Assembly (NCBI GenBank): GCA_947469485.1
Contig: CANIPU010000012.1
Span: forward strand, 1-64,000
Length of the DNA stretch: 64,000 bases
Source: Chitinophagaceae bacterium
Lineage (GTDB): Bacteria; Bacteroidota; Bacteroidia; Chitinophagales; UBA10324
Direction of reading: 5' to 3'
Part shown: positions 52,459-62,142 of the stretch, piece by piece
How the letters are laid out: each line of letters begins with the position of its first letter
How positions within the stretch are numbered: position 1 is the first letter of the stretch
The notes under the pieces: model-generated
Told to the model about the DNA's origin: nothing
What the model saw: only the letters and a program-made list of their open reading frames with translations
Database searches by the model: none
Program-made: the position numbers and the translations under genes

Positions 52459-55400
52459 TTATCGAATCAGTGTAACATCACCTTTAAGAAGAATGATATC
52501 TCCTTTCAGTGTTTCTACTTCGGCATAATAAACATACACTCCTGTATTTACCGGAGAGTTTTTATAAATTCCATCCCAACCCTGATAAATTCCATTCGAT
52601 TCAAAAACTTTTTCACCTATACGATCAAATATAGAGAGGTGAACTGTTTTTAAACTTCTTCCATATACATAAAAAATATCATTCACACCATCGTTGTTTG
52701 GCGTAAAAGCATTCGGAATAAAATAGTCAATGTTCGGAACCACAATAAATTTTCCTAAAATAAAAGTGTCAGTACAACCAATACTATCGTACGCAATAAG
52801 CATTACTTCATAGTTACCTGAATCAACATAAGTATGATTGGTTGAAAAAGCAGTGCTGCTATCTCCATCTCCGAAAAACCATTTGTATGAATTCGAATAA
52901 AGCGATTGATTGATAAAACTGAATGTAGATTCTTTTAATTCTACTACAACTTCGGCTTCAGGAGTTGCCGAAAATTTTGCAACCGGATTATTCAGAACTT
53001 CAATTAAATCAGGTTTAGATAAAGAATCAATACAACCTGATGAAGTAGTTACAATAAGCTTTACTGAAAATTTTCCGGGATTATAAGTATGTGTAGGATT
53101 TTCTTCTGTGCTTATTCCATCATCTCCGAAATTCCAAAAGAAGGAATTGCCAAGCAGACTTTGATTTATAAATGAAGTTGTAAATGGATCGCAGCCTAAG
53201 CTATCCGTTACGGTAAAAAACACATGTGGCAAAGAATCAATTAATATTATTTGCGAAATTGTTGATGAAGTACAATTGTTTTCTGTAACCGAAAGTGTAA
53301 TTGTATCAATACCCGAGTTTAAAAAATTAATTGAATATGGGCCTATTCCTGTGCCTGAGTTTATTGTGCCGGAATCAAAGTTCCAATTAAAAATTGCATT
53401 AGAACTTGCTGTTCCGATATAAGTCATCAAGGCATCCTGATCGGGGCAAATTGTTGAAGGAGCAATTATAAAATCAGCAGTTGGAACCGGGTTTACTGTA
53501 ATACTTTGTGAAGTAACAACTGATGAACAACCATTTTCAGAAACTGTAAGTGTGATTGTAAATGTTCCGGCTGAATTATATTTTATTTGATATGGACCTT
53601 GCCCTGAACCATTCAAAATTATTCCGCCACCAAAATCCCAGGTATAAATTCCAGTAGCACTTGCGCTTCCTGTATAAGAAATTAATGCACTGTCTGATTG
53701 GCAAATTGCTGTCGGTAAATTAAATGTTGAGGAAGGAATAGGGTAAACAATAATTGAATGAGATGTAGAAGGTGAATTACATCCGTTTTCTGTAACTGAT
53801 AAAGTAACATTATAATTTCCAGAATTAGCCCAGCTTAAATTATATGGACCTTGTCCGGAACCGCTGCTTATTATGGCGCTTCCAAAATTCCAATTGTAAG
53901 TTGCAGAAGCTAAAGAAGAACCGGAATACGAAGCGATTGAGTTGGCTCCAGCACAAATTGAAGTAGGTGTAAGATTGAAAGCAGAAGACGGAATCGGATA
54001 AACAATCACATTTACTGTTGATACAGGAGAAGAACATCCATTTACCGAAGCTGTAACAGAATAATTTCCGGAATTAACTGATGCAGAATTTGAAATTGAA
54101 GGATTTTGCAAAACAGATGTAAATGCTGCAGGACCATTCCATGAATAGATTCCTCCAACAATATTACCTGCGGTTAATGAAATTGGTTGACCTGCGCATA
54201 TCGGAGAATTACTTGACGCTCCTGGGGCCAATGGAACTGGTTTTACTAAAACAACAATACTTGAAGCAGGGCTCGTGCAGTTAAAAACCTTCACTGTAGC
54301 ATTGTAAGTTCCACTTACAGTAATTGGAGCTGATGTTATTATTGGATTTTGTATCGATGAAGAAAAACTATTTGGTCCAGTCCAATTAAAAATTCCTGCA
54401 GGTACATTTAATGCATTCAATTGCAGGGTTTGTCCAGCACATATTGGGCTGTTAGATGATAAAACCGGAGCAGATGGAATCGGATAAATTATTACATTGG
54501 TTAATACCGTATTTCCAACACATCCACCTAAAGACATAGTGAGCGAATAACTTCCGGCATTGCTACCGACTGATACATTATTGATTACAGGATTTTGCTG
54601 ATTGGATGAAAACCCATTCGGCCCAATCCATGAATAGGTTGATCCGGCAATTGGCTGGGTTGTTAGATTTAAAGTTTGCCCGTCACAAAGTGGACCGTTA
54701 TTTACAGGCGTTGCCGGAGGAGACAGGTTGATTATTGCATTTGTTATTGCAGGTAAACTGGTGCATCCTAAAACAGTTACAGTTGCATTATATATCCCCG
54801 AATTTGCAAATGGAACATTTGGGATAACAGGATTCTGTAAATTGGAAATAAAATTATTTGGACCAGTCCAGTGAAAAGTACCGCCGGTAATATTTTGTGC
54901 TGTAAGATTTAATGTCTGTCCGGAACACATTGGAGCGTTATTACTAATGACAGGAGCAGCTGGTATTGGATTAACAACTACTGTTGTACTAGAAGGATTA
55001 CCTAAACAGCCATTTGCTGTTGCAGTCACGGTAAAAACCCCGGCATTAATAGCTGATGAAATAGGGATAACAGGATTTTGAACCGTTGAAGTAAAACCTG
55101 AAGGCCCTGTCCATGAATAAGAACCTCCTGCAATAGTTGATGCAAATAGTTGAACTGCTTGTCCATTACATGTTGGGCTATTGCTGCTTGCAATAGAGTT
55201 TTGTGTCGGATAAATAATTACATTGGTGCTAAGAGGCAAACTATTGCAGCCGTTAACATTTATTGTTAAAGAATAATTTCCGGCATTTGATAGTAAAGTA
55301 TTTGAAATAGTTGGATTTTGTAATGAAGATGAAAAACCTCCAGGCCCAATCCAGGAATAAGAAGCACCGGGAATAAGTGAGGCAATCAGATTCAAATTAA

Positions 55401-57789
55401 AACCTTGACAAATAGGAGCATTGCTAGTTGGGGCAGGTGCTGTGGGAATCGGGTTTAAAACCACTGTTGTTGTAGAAGGAGCACTAAGGCATCCTGATTT
55501 AATTACAATGCAGGAATAAACACCGGCATTCGCAGGAATTGTTGGATTAATAATCGGATTTTGAAGAGAAGAAGTAAATCCGTTCGGTCCGGTCCATTGG
55601 AAAGTGGCATTGTTAACATTCGCAGCATTCAACTGCAAAGTAGCCCCAACACATATAGGACTATTATTTGAAAGAACCGGAGCGGCCGGAACAGGATTAA
55701 TTACAACGGTTGTCGTCCCCGCATTTGTATTTGTGCAGCCATTTGCAACAACAGATAAGGTATAAACTCCACCATTTGCATTTGTAGCGTTTGGTATAAC
55801 AGGATTTTGAAGCAAAGAAGTAAATCCATTTGGCCCTATCCAGGAATAAGATCCACCAGCAACTGTTGCTGCAAATAAGTTAATTGTTGTGCCGGGACAT
55901 ACAGGACTATTTGATGTTGGAGTTGCAACAGGAATAGGATAAATAATAACATTTGTTATAAGTGGCAGGCTGTTACAACCATTTACCTGAATGGTTAAAG
56001 AATAATTTCCGGCATTTGCAGCAGTTGTATTCGGAATGGTTGGATTTTGTAATGAAGAAGAAAAACCATTGGGGCCAATCCATGCATAAGTGGCTCCTGC
56101 AACTGTTGCTGCTGTTAAATTTAAAGTATTACCCGGACAAAAAGGTGAGTTGTTTGATGGCGTTGGTGCTGTTGGGCTTGGAAATAAAACAACATTGGTT
56201 GTTGAAGAAGATCCGGTACATCCAAGAACAGTAACAGAACAAGTATAACTTCCTGCATTTGCCGGAACTGTAACATTAATAACAGGATTCTGAAGATTCG
56301 AAGTCCAGCCATTTGGCCCGGTCCATTGATAAGTTGCACCTGGAACAGTTGTGCAAAAAAGTTGCAATTGAACCCCAACGCATATTGGAGCATTAGTTGA
56401 AATTATCGGAGCAGAGGGTATTGTATTAATTACAACTGTTGTATTTCCGGCATTTGCACTGGTACATCCATTTAATGTAACAGCAAGGTGATACAACCCT
56501 GCATTGGCAATTGTTGCATTTGATATTAACGGGTTTTGTAAAGAAGAAGAAAATCCATTCGGTCCGGTCCAAGAATATGTAGCACCTGCAACACCAGCAG
56601 CAAATAGATTTAAAGTTGATCCGACACAAATCGGACTGTTATTAGTCGGAGTTGCTGTTGGAATAGGATTGACAGTTACAATAGAAATAGCTGTATCGGC
56701 ACATGGATATCCGAGATTCACTATCAATTTTACAGTATAGGTGCCAGCAGTGTTATAAGTATAAGTTGGCGATATTAAATTTGAAGTATCAGCATTTCCT
56801 GCAACTCCAAAATCCCAATGATAATAAGTAGCATTAGTGCTTGTGTTTGAAAATGTAAGTGGAGCTCCTTTACAAACAGTGAATGTCGGAGGAATAATTG
56901 CATTTACATTTTGAATACATTGAACAACATTAAATTGAAAATCGCGGTAATGACTGCTCACTAGATTTCCGTTGCGATATTCTTTCACACAAACTCCAAC
57001 AACAAATTGTCCAAGGGTATTTGGAATGCCTGTTATAATTCCGGACGATGAATTAATTCCTACTTGAGGAGTTCCTCCAACAGGATTGCTAAAAGTATAT
57101 CCACCGGTAAAAGGAATTGGAGCATAAGGAGGCGGAGGCGGAGGAGAAGGGGTTGGGTTTCCCTGACCACCTCCATTAAAAGGATTATAAAAACTATAAA
57201 CTAATTGGTCTCCATCTAAATCAGTTGCAACATGATTAAAAACAAGTGGTTCATTTACACAAATACATGTCGGTGGAAAATTTGTAAATACAGGACTGCT
57301 GTTTCCAGTTGCGATTGAAGCATCAGGAATAGTAGCTAAAAATGTTGCTCCGTAAGTGTTAGGATTATTAATGTTTAGTATGGTTGCATTTCTACAACAT
57401 CTTTGATAAACAATTGTATAACCACCTGCAACAGGAAGAAGATTTTTATTTGTTGTATAAACAGCTTCCTGAACACAAACATTTGGGGGTGTTACCAGGC
57501 AAATATTTCCGGTATTATTTGGAAGTTGAACAGCACCGGGATAAGAGACAAGCCCGGTAGAATCTACTAATTGACCTGTGGATGTTTTAAAAAAATAAAA
57601 TTTAATTTGCTGATCAAAATTTGAATTATTAGGATTGCTGCAATCACGATATAACTCTAATTTTATTTGATAATTGTTGTTCCCTAAATATTTATAACTC
57701 AATTCACCACCTACTATATGTGATGCAAATGCCGCAATAGGCAAATTAAATAATAGCAAAAAGAAATAAACCTGAAGCGCTCTCTTCAT
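52459..57789 (-). CDS. Giant surface protein: 11 Ig-like repeats, PKD domains, type IX type B (gliding C-terminal) sorting domain
   Basis: 1776 residues. Signal peptide about 1-22 (MKRALQVYFFLLLFNLPIAA). N-terminal domain to about 290 starts SHIVGGELSYKYLGNNNYQI and holds a polyproline stretch near 215-222. A PKD domain (295-373) follows. Eleven Ig-like units of 80-82 residues lie at about 375-1265, each with a core W-x-GP and QNP; the core Trp is at 407, 489, 570, 650, 732, 813, 893, 974, 1054, 1136 and 1217. Then three units with a G-S-G-x-GPY-like motif (1266-1515), two PKD domains (1521-1685) and the C-terminal type B sorting domain (YFIPNAFTPNNDGVNDIF). Exported by the type IX system. 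Probable adhesin. No terminator was recognised. Confidence 0.93.
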   Translation of the reverse strand: MKRALQVYFFLLLFNLPIAAFASHIVGGELSYKYLGNNNYQIKLELYRDCSNPNNSNFDQQIKFYFFKTSTGQLVDSTGLVSYPGAVQLPNNTGNICLVTPPNVCVQEAVYTTNKNLLPVAGGYTIVYQRCCRNATILNINNPNTYGATFLATIPDASIATGNSSPVFTNFPPTCICVNEPLVFNHVATDLDGDQLVYSFYNPFNGGGQGNPTPSPPPPPPYAPIPFTGGYTFSNPVGGTPQVGINSSSGIITGIPNTLGQFVVGVCVKEYRNGNLVSSHYRDFQFNVVQCIQNVNAIIPPTFTVCKGAPLTFSNTSTNATYYHWDFGVAGNADTSNLISPTYTYNTAGTYTVKLIVNLGYPCADTAISIVTVNPIPTATPTNNSPICVGSTLNLFAAGVAGATYSWTGPNGFSSSLQNPLISNATIANAGLYHLAVTLNGCTSANAGNTTVVINTIPSAPIISTNAPICVGVQLQLFCTTVPGATYQWTGPNGWTSNLQNPVINVTVPANAGSYTCSVTVLGCTGSSSTTNVVLFPSPTAPTPSNNSPFCPGNTLNLTAATVAGATYAWIGPNGFSSSLQNPTIPNTTAANAGNYSLTIQVNGCNSLPLITNVIIYPIPVATPTSNSPVCPGTTINLFAATVAGGSYSWIGPNGFTSLLQNPVIPNATNANGGVYTLSVVANGCTNTNAGTTTVVINPVPAAPVLSNNSPICVGATLQLNAANVNNATFQWTGPNGFTSSLQNPIINPTIPANAGVYSCIVIKSGCLSAPSTTTVVLNPIPTAPAPTSNAPICQGFNLNLIASLIPGASYSWIGPGGFSSSLQNPTISNTLLSNAGNYSLTINVNGCNSLPLSTNVIIYPTQNSIASSNSPTCNGQAVQLFASTIAGGSYSWTGPSGFTSTVQNPVIPISSAINAGVFTVTATANGCLGNPSSTTVVVNPIPAAPVISNNAPMCSGQTLNLTAQNITGGTFHWTGPNNFISNLQNPVIPNVPFANSGIYNATVTVLGCTSLPAITNAIINLSPPATPVNNGPLCDGQTLNLTTQPIAGSTYSWIGPNGFSSNQQNPVINNVSVGSNAGSYSLTMSLGGCVGNTVLTNVIIYPIPSAPVLSSNSPICAGQTLQLNALNVPAGIFNWTGPNSFSSSIQNPIITSAPITVSGTYNATVKVFNCTSPASSIVVLVKPVPLAPGASSNSPICAGQPISLTAGNIVGGIYSWNGPAAFTSVLQNPSISNSASVNSGNYSVTASVNGCSSPVSTVNVIVYPIPSSAFNLTPTSICAGANSIASYSGSSLASATYNWNFGSAIISSGSGQGPYNLSWANSGNYNVTLSVTENGCNSPSTSHSIIVYPIPSSTFNLPTAICQSDSALISYTGSASATGIYTWDFGGGIILNGSGQGPYQIKYNSAGTFTITLTVSENGCSSVVTSQSITVNPVPTADFIIAPSTICPDQDALMTYIGTASSNAIFNWNFDSGTINSGTGIGPYSINFLNSGIDTITLSVTENNCTSSTISQIILIDSLPHVFFTVTDSLGCDPFTTSFINQSLLGNSFFWNFGDDGISTEENPTHTYNPGKFSVKLIVTTSSGCIDSLSKPDLIEVLNNPVAKFSATPEAEVVVELKESTFSFINQSLYSNSYKWFFGDGDSSTAFSTNHTYVDSGNYEVMLIAYDSIGCTDTFILGKFIVVPNIDYFIPNAFTPNNDGVNDIFYVYGRSLKTVHLSIFDRIGEKVFESNGIYQGWDGIYKNSPVNTGVYVYYAEVETLKGDIILLKGDVTLIR
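53995..56667 (-). repeat. Eleven tandem Ig-like repeats with higher-order period of three
   Basis: Units of 80-82 residues (about 243 bases) are degenerate. Trp-to-Trp spacings run 82, 81, 80, 82, 81, 80, 81, 80, 82, 81. Units 3, 6 and 9 share a NVIIYP linker, units 1, 4 and 7 share a VVIN or VVVN linker, and units 2 and 8 share VTVLGCT. This indicates amplification of three-unit blocks, with the last block lacking its first member. Confidence 0.9.
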
Positions 57790-57987
57790 TTAAAATTCAA
57801 TGATACATAAATTATCTGAGCTATTTGGTGATTAATTTATCTTTTTCTTATTAAAATTCCCCGTTCAAAACGGCATTTAAAAGATTGTATTCTAGATAAT
57901 TATTACAATTATCAAAACAAAACTTTAAAAAGATATAAATTATTGAAAACAGATAAAAAAAAGGATAATTCCTTTGTAAAATAAAAG

Positions 57988-58060
57988 TGGTGAGACCCAG
58001 ATTTGAACTGGGGACGCAAGGATTTTCAGTCCTTCGCTCTACCAACTGAGCTATCCCACC
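57988..58060 (-). tRNA. tRNA-Phe (anticodon GAA)
   Basis: 73 bases. Acceptor GGTGGGA (58060-58054) pairs with TCTCACC (57995-57989) with one G-T; discriminator A; CCA is not encoded. D-arm GCTCAGTTGGTAGAGC, anticodon loop CTGAAAA with GAA, and T-arm CCCCAGTTCAAATCTGGGG-like with the TTCAAAT loop are all standard. Confidence 0.97.
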
Positions 58061-58077
58061 ATTGGTTAAGAGGGCGG

Positions 58078-58107
58078 CAAATATAGGTGTGAAAACGAAT
58101 TATAGAA
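58078..58107 (-). promoter_or_regulatory. Promoter of tRNA-Phe
   Basis: Minus strand: TTC (58107-58105, one off from TTG), exactly 19 bases, TATATTTG (58085-58078), a full -7 match. The tRNA begins 18 bases further on. Confidence 0.6.
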
Positions 58108-58241
58108 ATCAAACAAAAAGTATTACAAATTATTCTTGGAAAATTGTTTTCAAATAGAATTTTATCAATTCGATTTAGCGTTATTTAAATCAAGTTTATT
58201 TCATTCCAGAATTGTAGTATTTGCAACTCAAATCGGAATTT

Positions 58242-58736
58242 TTAAATAACCTTTAATTGAATATTCAAAAAACCTGAAATTCTTTCTCCAATTTTTTTGA
58301 TTTCTTCAAATGAAACACCTTTTTCACTACTTAAAATGATAAGTTGATTGGTATCAATTCGCAAGGCCAGAACCGGCTTTTCTTTTGAAATAATCTCAAC
58401 TTCCTCGATTGAACGAAGTGGAGTAGAATATAATTTTTGTATGTAACCAAGGTGCTTGTAAAACCTAAAAAGTTTCCCTTCGGTTTTTTCAAAATAAATT
58501 TTTCCCGTACCACTCAGATTCCATACACCTATCATTAAAATTATAGTTGATATTAATAGAGGAATTGCAGCAATTTTTTCTGAATGCATTGACTTAAAAA
58601 ACATTGAAGAGATAAAGGCTACACACCCAATTGTAAACCAGACATTAAAAACTTTTCGTCGTCGATTATGCAAAATCAAAAGAGATTGATCTTCGCTTAG
58701 AAATAATGAACAATCAACAAAATGTAATTTATCCAT
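58242..58736 (-). CDS. Membrane protein of unknown function
   Basis: 164 residues from the ATG at 58736; a TTG at 58778 would add 14 residues, but a full -7 box (58748-58741) lies between them, which favours the ATG. Two adjacent membrane helices (VWFTIGCVAFISSMFF and IAAIPLLISTIILMIGVWNL) follow a charged LHNRRRK segment. The C-terminal half is soluble, with KIYFEKTEGKLFRFYKHLGY and PLRSIEEVEIISKEKPVLAL, a pattern like a membrane-linked beta-rich (PH-like) domain. I do not recognise the family. Divergent from the aminotransferase gene. Confidence 0.6.
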   Translation of the reverse strand: MDKLHFVDCSLFLSEDQSLLILHNRRRKVFNVWFTIGCVAFISSMFFKSMHSEKIAAIPLLISTIILMIGVWNLSGTGKIYFEKTEGKLFRFYKHLGYIQKLYSTPLRSIEEVEIISKEKPVLALRIDTNQLIILSSEKGVSFEEIKKIGERISGFLNIQLKVI

Positions 58737-58740
58737 TTGA

Positions 58741-58748
58741 CAAATGTA
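58741..58748 (-). promoter_or_regulatory. -7 box (TAnnTTTG) of the leftward membrane-protein gene
   Basis: TACATTTG on the minus strand, full match, 4 bases before the ATG at 58736; TTA lies 19 bases upstream. The mRNA would start at or next to the start codon. Confidence 0.45.
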
Positions 58749-58796
58749 GCTTTCGTTAACATTTTCATAAATAAGCAAATCTTTTTGCTCAGCGAT

Positions 58797-58804
58797 TATA
58801 TTTG
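58797..58804 (+). promoter_or_regulatory. -7 box (TAnnTTTG) of the aminotransferase gene
   Basis: TATATTTG, full match, 6 bases before the ATG at 58811, again nearly leaderless. The divergent box for the neighbouring gene is 50 bases away. Confidence 0.45.
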
Positions 58805-58810
58805 ACGAAC

Positions 58811-60010
58811 ATGTTGACTGAACGACAATTGTTTTTAAATCTCATTGCACAAACATCAATTGCTCCAATGCTTTTGGAGCCTGAATATGCCGAAGGAATA
58901 TATGTTTATGACAAAAAAGGAATTCGTTACCTTGATTTGATTGCAGGAATTTCTGTAGGAAATCTTGGCCATCGTCATCCGAAAGTTGTTGATGCAATAA
59001 AAAAACAAGCCGATAAATACTTGCACCTGATGGTTTATGGCGAGTATGTGCAATCTCCCCAGGTTCAATTAGCCCAACTGCTTAACCATCATTTACCGCC
59101 ACACCTCAATACGGTTTACTTCACTAACAGTGGCGCTGAGGCAACCGAAGGCGCAATGAAACTAGCAAAAAGGTATACCGGAAGATTTGAAATAATATGT
59201 TTTAATAAAAGTTATCATGGCAGTACGCAAGGTGCACTTAGTTTGATTGGTGACGAATACTTCCGGAACAGTTTTAGACCTTTATTACCTGGAATTATTC
59301 ATTTGGATTATAATGATATCAAATCTCTTGGTGCAATCTCTGATAAAACTGCCTGTGTAATTCTTGAACCAGTACAGGCAGAGTCAGGAGTAGTTGTGCC
59401 TGATTTTTCTTTTTTAAAACAATTACAAAAGCAATGCGAAAAACATAAAGCACTTTTGATTTTTGATGAAGCACAAACCGGTATTGGGAGAACAGGTGAT
59501 TTGTTTGCTTTTCAAAAATTGGGTGTATCGCCTGATATTCTTTTAACTGCTAAAGCTTTGGGAGGTGGATTGCCACTTGGAGCATTTATTTCCTCACACG
59601 AAATTATGAGTTCGCTCTCTCAAGAACCGGTACTTGGGCATATTACCACCTTTGGAGGAAATCCAATGAGTTGCGCTGCAGGTTTGGCAGCATTGCAAAC
59701 TTTATTTGAAGAAGGATGGATGAAACAAGTGGATGCAAAGGAGAAATTATTTCATAAGTTACTTCAACACCCTAAAATAAATGCAATTCGCAGTTGTGGA
59801 TTGTTAATGGCTTTGGAATTTGAAAGCGAAAAATTCAATAAAAGAGTGATAGAAGAATGCTGGAAATATGAATTGATTACTGATTGGTTTTTGTTTGCAC
59901 CAAATTGTTTGCGTATTGCTCCACCATTAATAATTACCGAAGAAGAGATTGAAACAGCCTGCAGAATTGTTTTACAGGCGATTGAAATAGCTTCTTCGGA
60001 AATAAAATAA
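58811..60010 (+). CDS. Class III PLP-dependent aminotransferase (acetylornithine/ornithine type)
   Basis: 399 residues from ATG 58811. PLP site: YFTNSGAEATEGAMKLAKRY for phosphate binding, CFNKSYHGST, LIFDEAQTGIGRTGDLFAF with the conserved Asp, and the Schiff-base lysine Lys248 in LLTAKALGGGLPLGAFI. HITTFGGNPMSCAAGLAAL follows. It transfers an amino group from an omega-amino donor such as ornithine, acetylornithine or 4-aminobutyrate to 2-oxoglutarate. No arginine synthesis genes are adjacent, so substrate is not fixed. Length normal. A GTG-started lipoprotein gene follows after 17 bases. Confidence 0.9.
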   Translation: MLTERQLFLNLIAQTSIAPMLLEPEYAEGIYVYDKKGIRYLDLIAGISVGNLGHRHPKVVDAIKKQADKYLHLMVYGEYVQSPQVQLAQLLNHHLPPHLNTVYFTNSGAEATEGAMKLAKRYTGRFEIICFNKSYHGSTQGALSLIGDEYFRNSFRPLLPGIIHLDYNDIKSLGAISDKTACVILEPVQAESGVVVPDFSFLKQLQKQCEKHKALLIFDEAQTGIGRTGDLFAFQKLGVSPDILLTAKALGGGLPLGAFISSHEIMSSLSQEPVLGHITTFGGNPMSCAAGLAALQTLFEEGWMKQVDAKEKLFHKLLQHPKINAIRSCGLLMALEFESEKFNKRVIEECWKYELITDWFLFAPNCLRIAPPLIITEEEIETACRIVLQAIEIASSEIK

Positions 60011-60027
60011 TTCTGAAATATTTATAA

Positions 60028-61008
60028 GTGAAAAAAATCAAAGCAAGTTTATTTTATCAGTTTTTAAGTATTCTGATTTTTGGATTTTTTTTATTGTTAA
60101 TTAATTCTTGTCAGAAAAAAAAGGAATGGGAATGGAGCGAATTAAACAGGATTTCTGATTATGAAATTTCTGAATTGAAAAGGTTTAATGATTCAACAAT
60201 AGCAGGAGTTGGTGGTGAAAGATATTTGCACGGTGAATTTTATATCAGTAAAAACAATGGAAAGAACTGGAGTAAAAAAGAAATTCTTGATAAACAATTG
60301 TTTGGCATTTCATTTTTAAATTCAGATACAATTATTGTATGTGGTTATGATGGGAAAATATTGCAAACGAACAATGGAGGGGCTGATTGGAACATTACTC
60401 AAAATTATTACTGGCGATTAATGCGAAACATATTATGGATTAAAGATTCAACTATTATTTCTTGTGGTGGTTCAGGTTTTACAGGAGGTATTTTATCCAG
60501 AAGCAATAATCTTGGGGCAAGCTGGGAATCTGATACACTTACCACTGAGATGCGCGGGCTTTGTTATTCAGATGCTCAAACAATTTACTGTTCCGGGTAT
60601 GGAAAAATTATAAAAAGCATTGATGCAGGTTTAACATGGGAACAACAAAAAGCAACAGGAGATTTTTTCATTTCTATTTCATTTTCATCACCACAACATG
60701 GAATAGTAATTGGTTTAGCAGGTACCATTTTAGTTACAGATGACGCGGGTGAGAACTGGAAAAAAGTCCGAAACGGAAATTCATTAACAAATCAGTCGTG
60801 GACATTCAGGAAAGTTATTTTTAGAGATATAAATAAAGGCTATATCGTTGGCGATAATGGTCTGATGCTTTATACCACTGATGGAGGAAATCAATGGATT
60901 AAAATAAAAAATACTCTGGAGTCGAACTTCACTTCAATTGTTTTAACAGATAAAGGAGGAATAGTTGGTAGCGAAGACGGAAAGCTATTTCAATTTTTAG
61001 AACAGTAA
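60028..61008 (+). CDS. YCF48-like beta-propeller lipoprotein
   Basis: 326 residues with a GTG start. N-terminal hydrophobic signal ending LLINSC, Cys28 as probable lipid anchor. The mature part has seven or so repeats of the BNR/YCF48 kind, such as KILQTNNGGADWNITQN, KIIKSIDAGLTWEQQKATG, TILVTDDAGENWKKVRNG and LMLYTTDGGNQWIKIKNT. Such propellers bind proteins or glycans; the photosystem assembly role of cyanobacterial Ycf48 does not apply here. Tandem with the aminotransferase, 17 bases apart. Confidence 0.82.
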   Translation: MKKIKASLFYQFLSILIFGFFLLLINSCQKKKEWEWSELNRISDYEISELKRFNDSTIAGVGGERYLHGEFYISKNNGKNWSKKEILDKQLFGISFLNSDTIIVCGYDGKILQTNNGGADWNITQNYYWRLMRNILWIKDSTIISCGGSGFTGGILSRSNNLGASWESDTLTTEMRGLCYSDAQTIYCSGYGKIIKSIDAGLTWEQQKATGDFFISISFSSPQHGIVIGLAGTILVTDDAGENWKKVRNGNSLTNQSWTFRKVIFRDINKGYIVGDNGLMLYTTDGGNQWIKIKNTLESNFTSIVLTDKGGIVGSEDGKLFQFLEQ

Positions 61009-61032
61009 TTTATTGTAATAAAAATCTTTGTA

Positions 61033-62109
61033 CTAAACTTTAGCAGTTTTGGTACCAGCAGATTTTTTCCCTGAAAAAATTGAACCAATCTCTTTACCGA
61101 TATTAATGAAGGTGAGTTGGTTCAAGGGGAATTCAAGTAAAACATGTGTAAAGCTGAGAAAGAATAACCATTGCAGGCCAACAGCATAATCAATCGCATA
61201 CAATCCTTCAGACAAAAGCCACAGAACAATAATTCCTGCAAACCGTGCCCGAGGAATATTGTGCCATTGAATTACTGAGGTTTTTGAAAACCAGTTTAAA
61301 TAATGATACAAATAAGCGAATCCAATGAATGCCATGATGGAAAGCGAAAGGGGATTTTGAAATAAAAAATTATTAAATCCATCAACAAATTGCTGAAAGT
61401 CAATCGTTGGTTTTCCGAAATCATGCAAATTAAAAACTGACATTATGTGATAATTCAAACTAATAAACCCATCGGTAAATGAGCCATCATTGCTCAAATG
61501 CCCATAACTGTCTTTAACATAACTTGTTGGGGTATATTGTCCATTACTAATGGGCAAATAGAAAAAACTTATTGCTACAATAATAAATACTGCCAGTGAT
61601 AGTATTCCAGAAAGACTTCTGCCTTTTAAGGCACCAACCAAAATAAAAAGTCCGGTAAAGATGAATACATGAATAAGAGTGGGCATGAATACACCGAATA
61701 TTGATTGGAACCCACCAAAATCCACTAAAAACTTACTTGCAATTGCAGATGCTACAATTAGTACAATTCTTAAAATCGTATTTTTTATAGTTACAAAAAC
61801 CAATGCTGCAATGAACGCAACAAATATGATTACTGTGGAAGCTCCTTCGGGTAAATTAGGAACCATATTAAAATTTGAAAGTGTGATTAAAACCCCGGCT
61901 AAAAGCAACCAAATCCAATCAAACTTTCCCTTTGTAAAATAATTGCGGTCGTGCAACCAACTAATCTCAGTCAGGTAATGAGCAGGACCAAAAAAAGCAT
62001 AAGCAAAAAGAAAAGTTTCAAACGGACGAAAGAAAGCGCATACAGCTGCAACTAACATCAATCCAATGTTTATATAATTAACCTGATTAATTGTTGGTTT
62101 TAAATTCAT
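61033..62109 (-). CDS. Polytopic membrane protein, unknown function
   Basis: 358 residues, about nine or ten membrane helices. A conserved-looking motif lies after the first helix: FAYAFFGPAHYLTEISWLHD, with two His and acidic residues that could bind metal. There are further polar residues in later helices (FLSFTHVLLEFPLNQL). The His pattern recalls Brp/Blh-type carotene dioxygenases only loosely, so I keep the function open. The C-terminal lysine-rich end (SGKKSAGTKTAKV) is cytoplasmic-like. Its start is an ATG. Confidence 0.65.
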   Translation of the reverse strand: MNLKPTINQVNYINIGLMLVAAVCAFFRPFETFLFAYAFFGPAHYLTEISWLHDRNYFTKGKFDWIWLLLAGVLITLSNFNMVPNLPEGASTVIIFVAFIAALVFVTIKNTILRIVLIVASAIASKFLVDFGGFQSIFGVFMPTLIHVFIFTGLFILVGALKGRSLSGILSLAVFIIVAISFFYLPISNGQYTPTSYVKDSYGHLSNDGSFTDGFISLNYHIMSVFNLHDFGKPTIDFQQFVDGFNNFLFQNPLSLSIMAFIGFAYLYHYLNWFSKTSVIQWHNIPRARFAGIIVLWLLSEGLYAIDYAVGLQWLFFLSFTHVLLEFPLNQLTFINIGKEIGSIFSGKKSAGTKTAKV

Positions 62110-62142
62110 GGCGCTAAAATATAAAAAGGGTTTTGAGCAAAA

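Noticed and set aside
53995..56667. Repeated DNA as a mobile or CRISPR element
   Set aside because: The repeats are degenerate, codon-phased Ig-like units inside one open frame.
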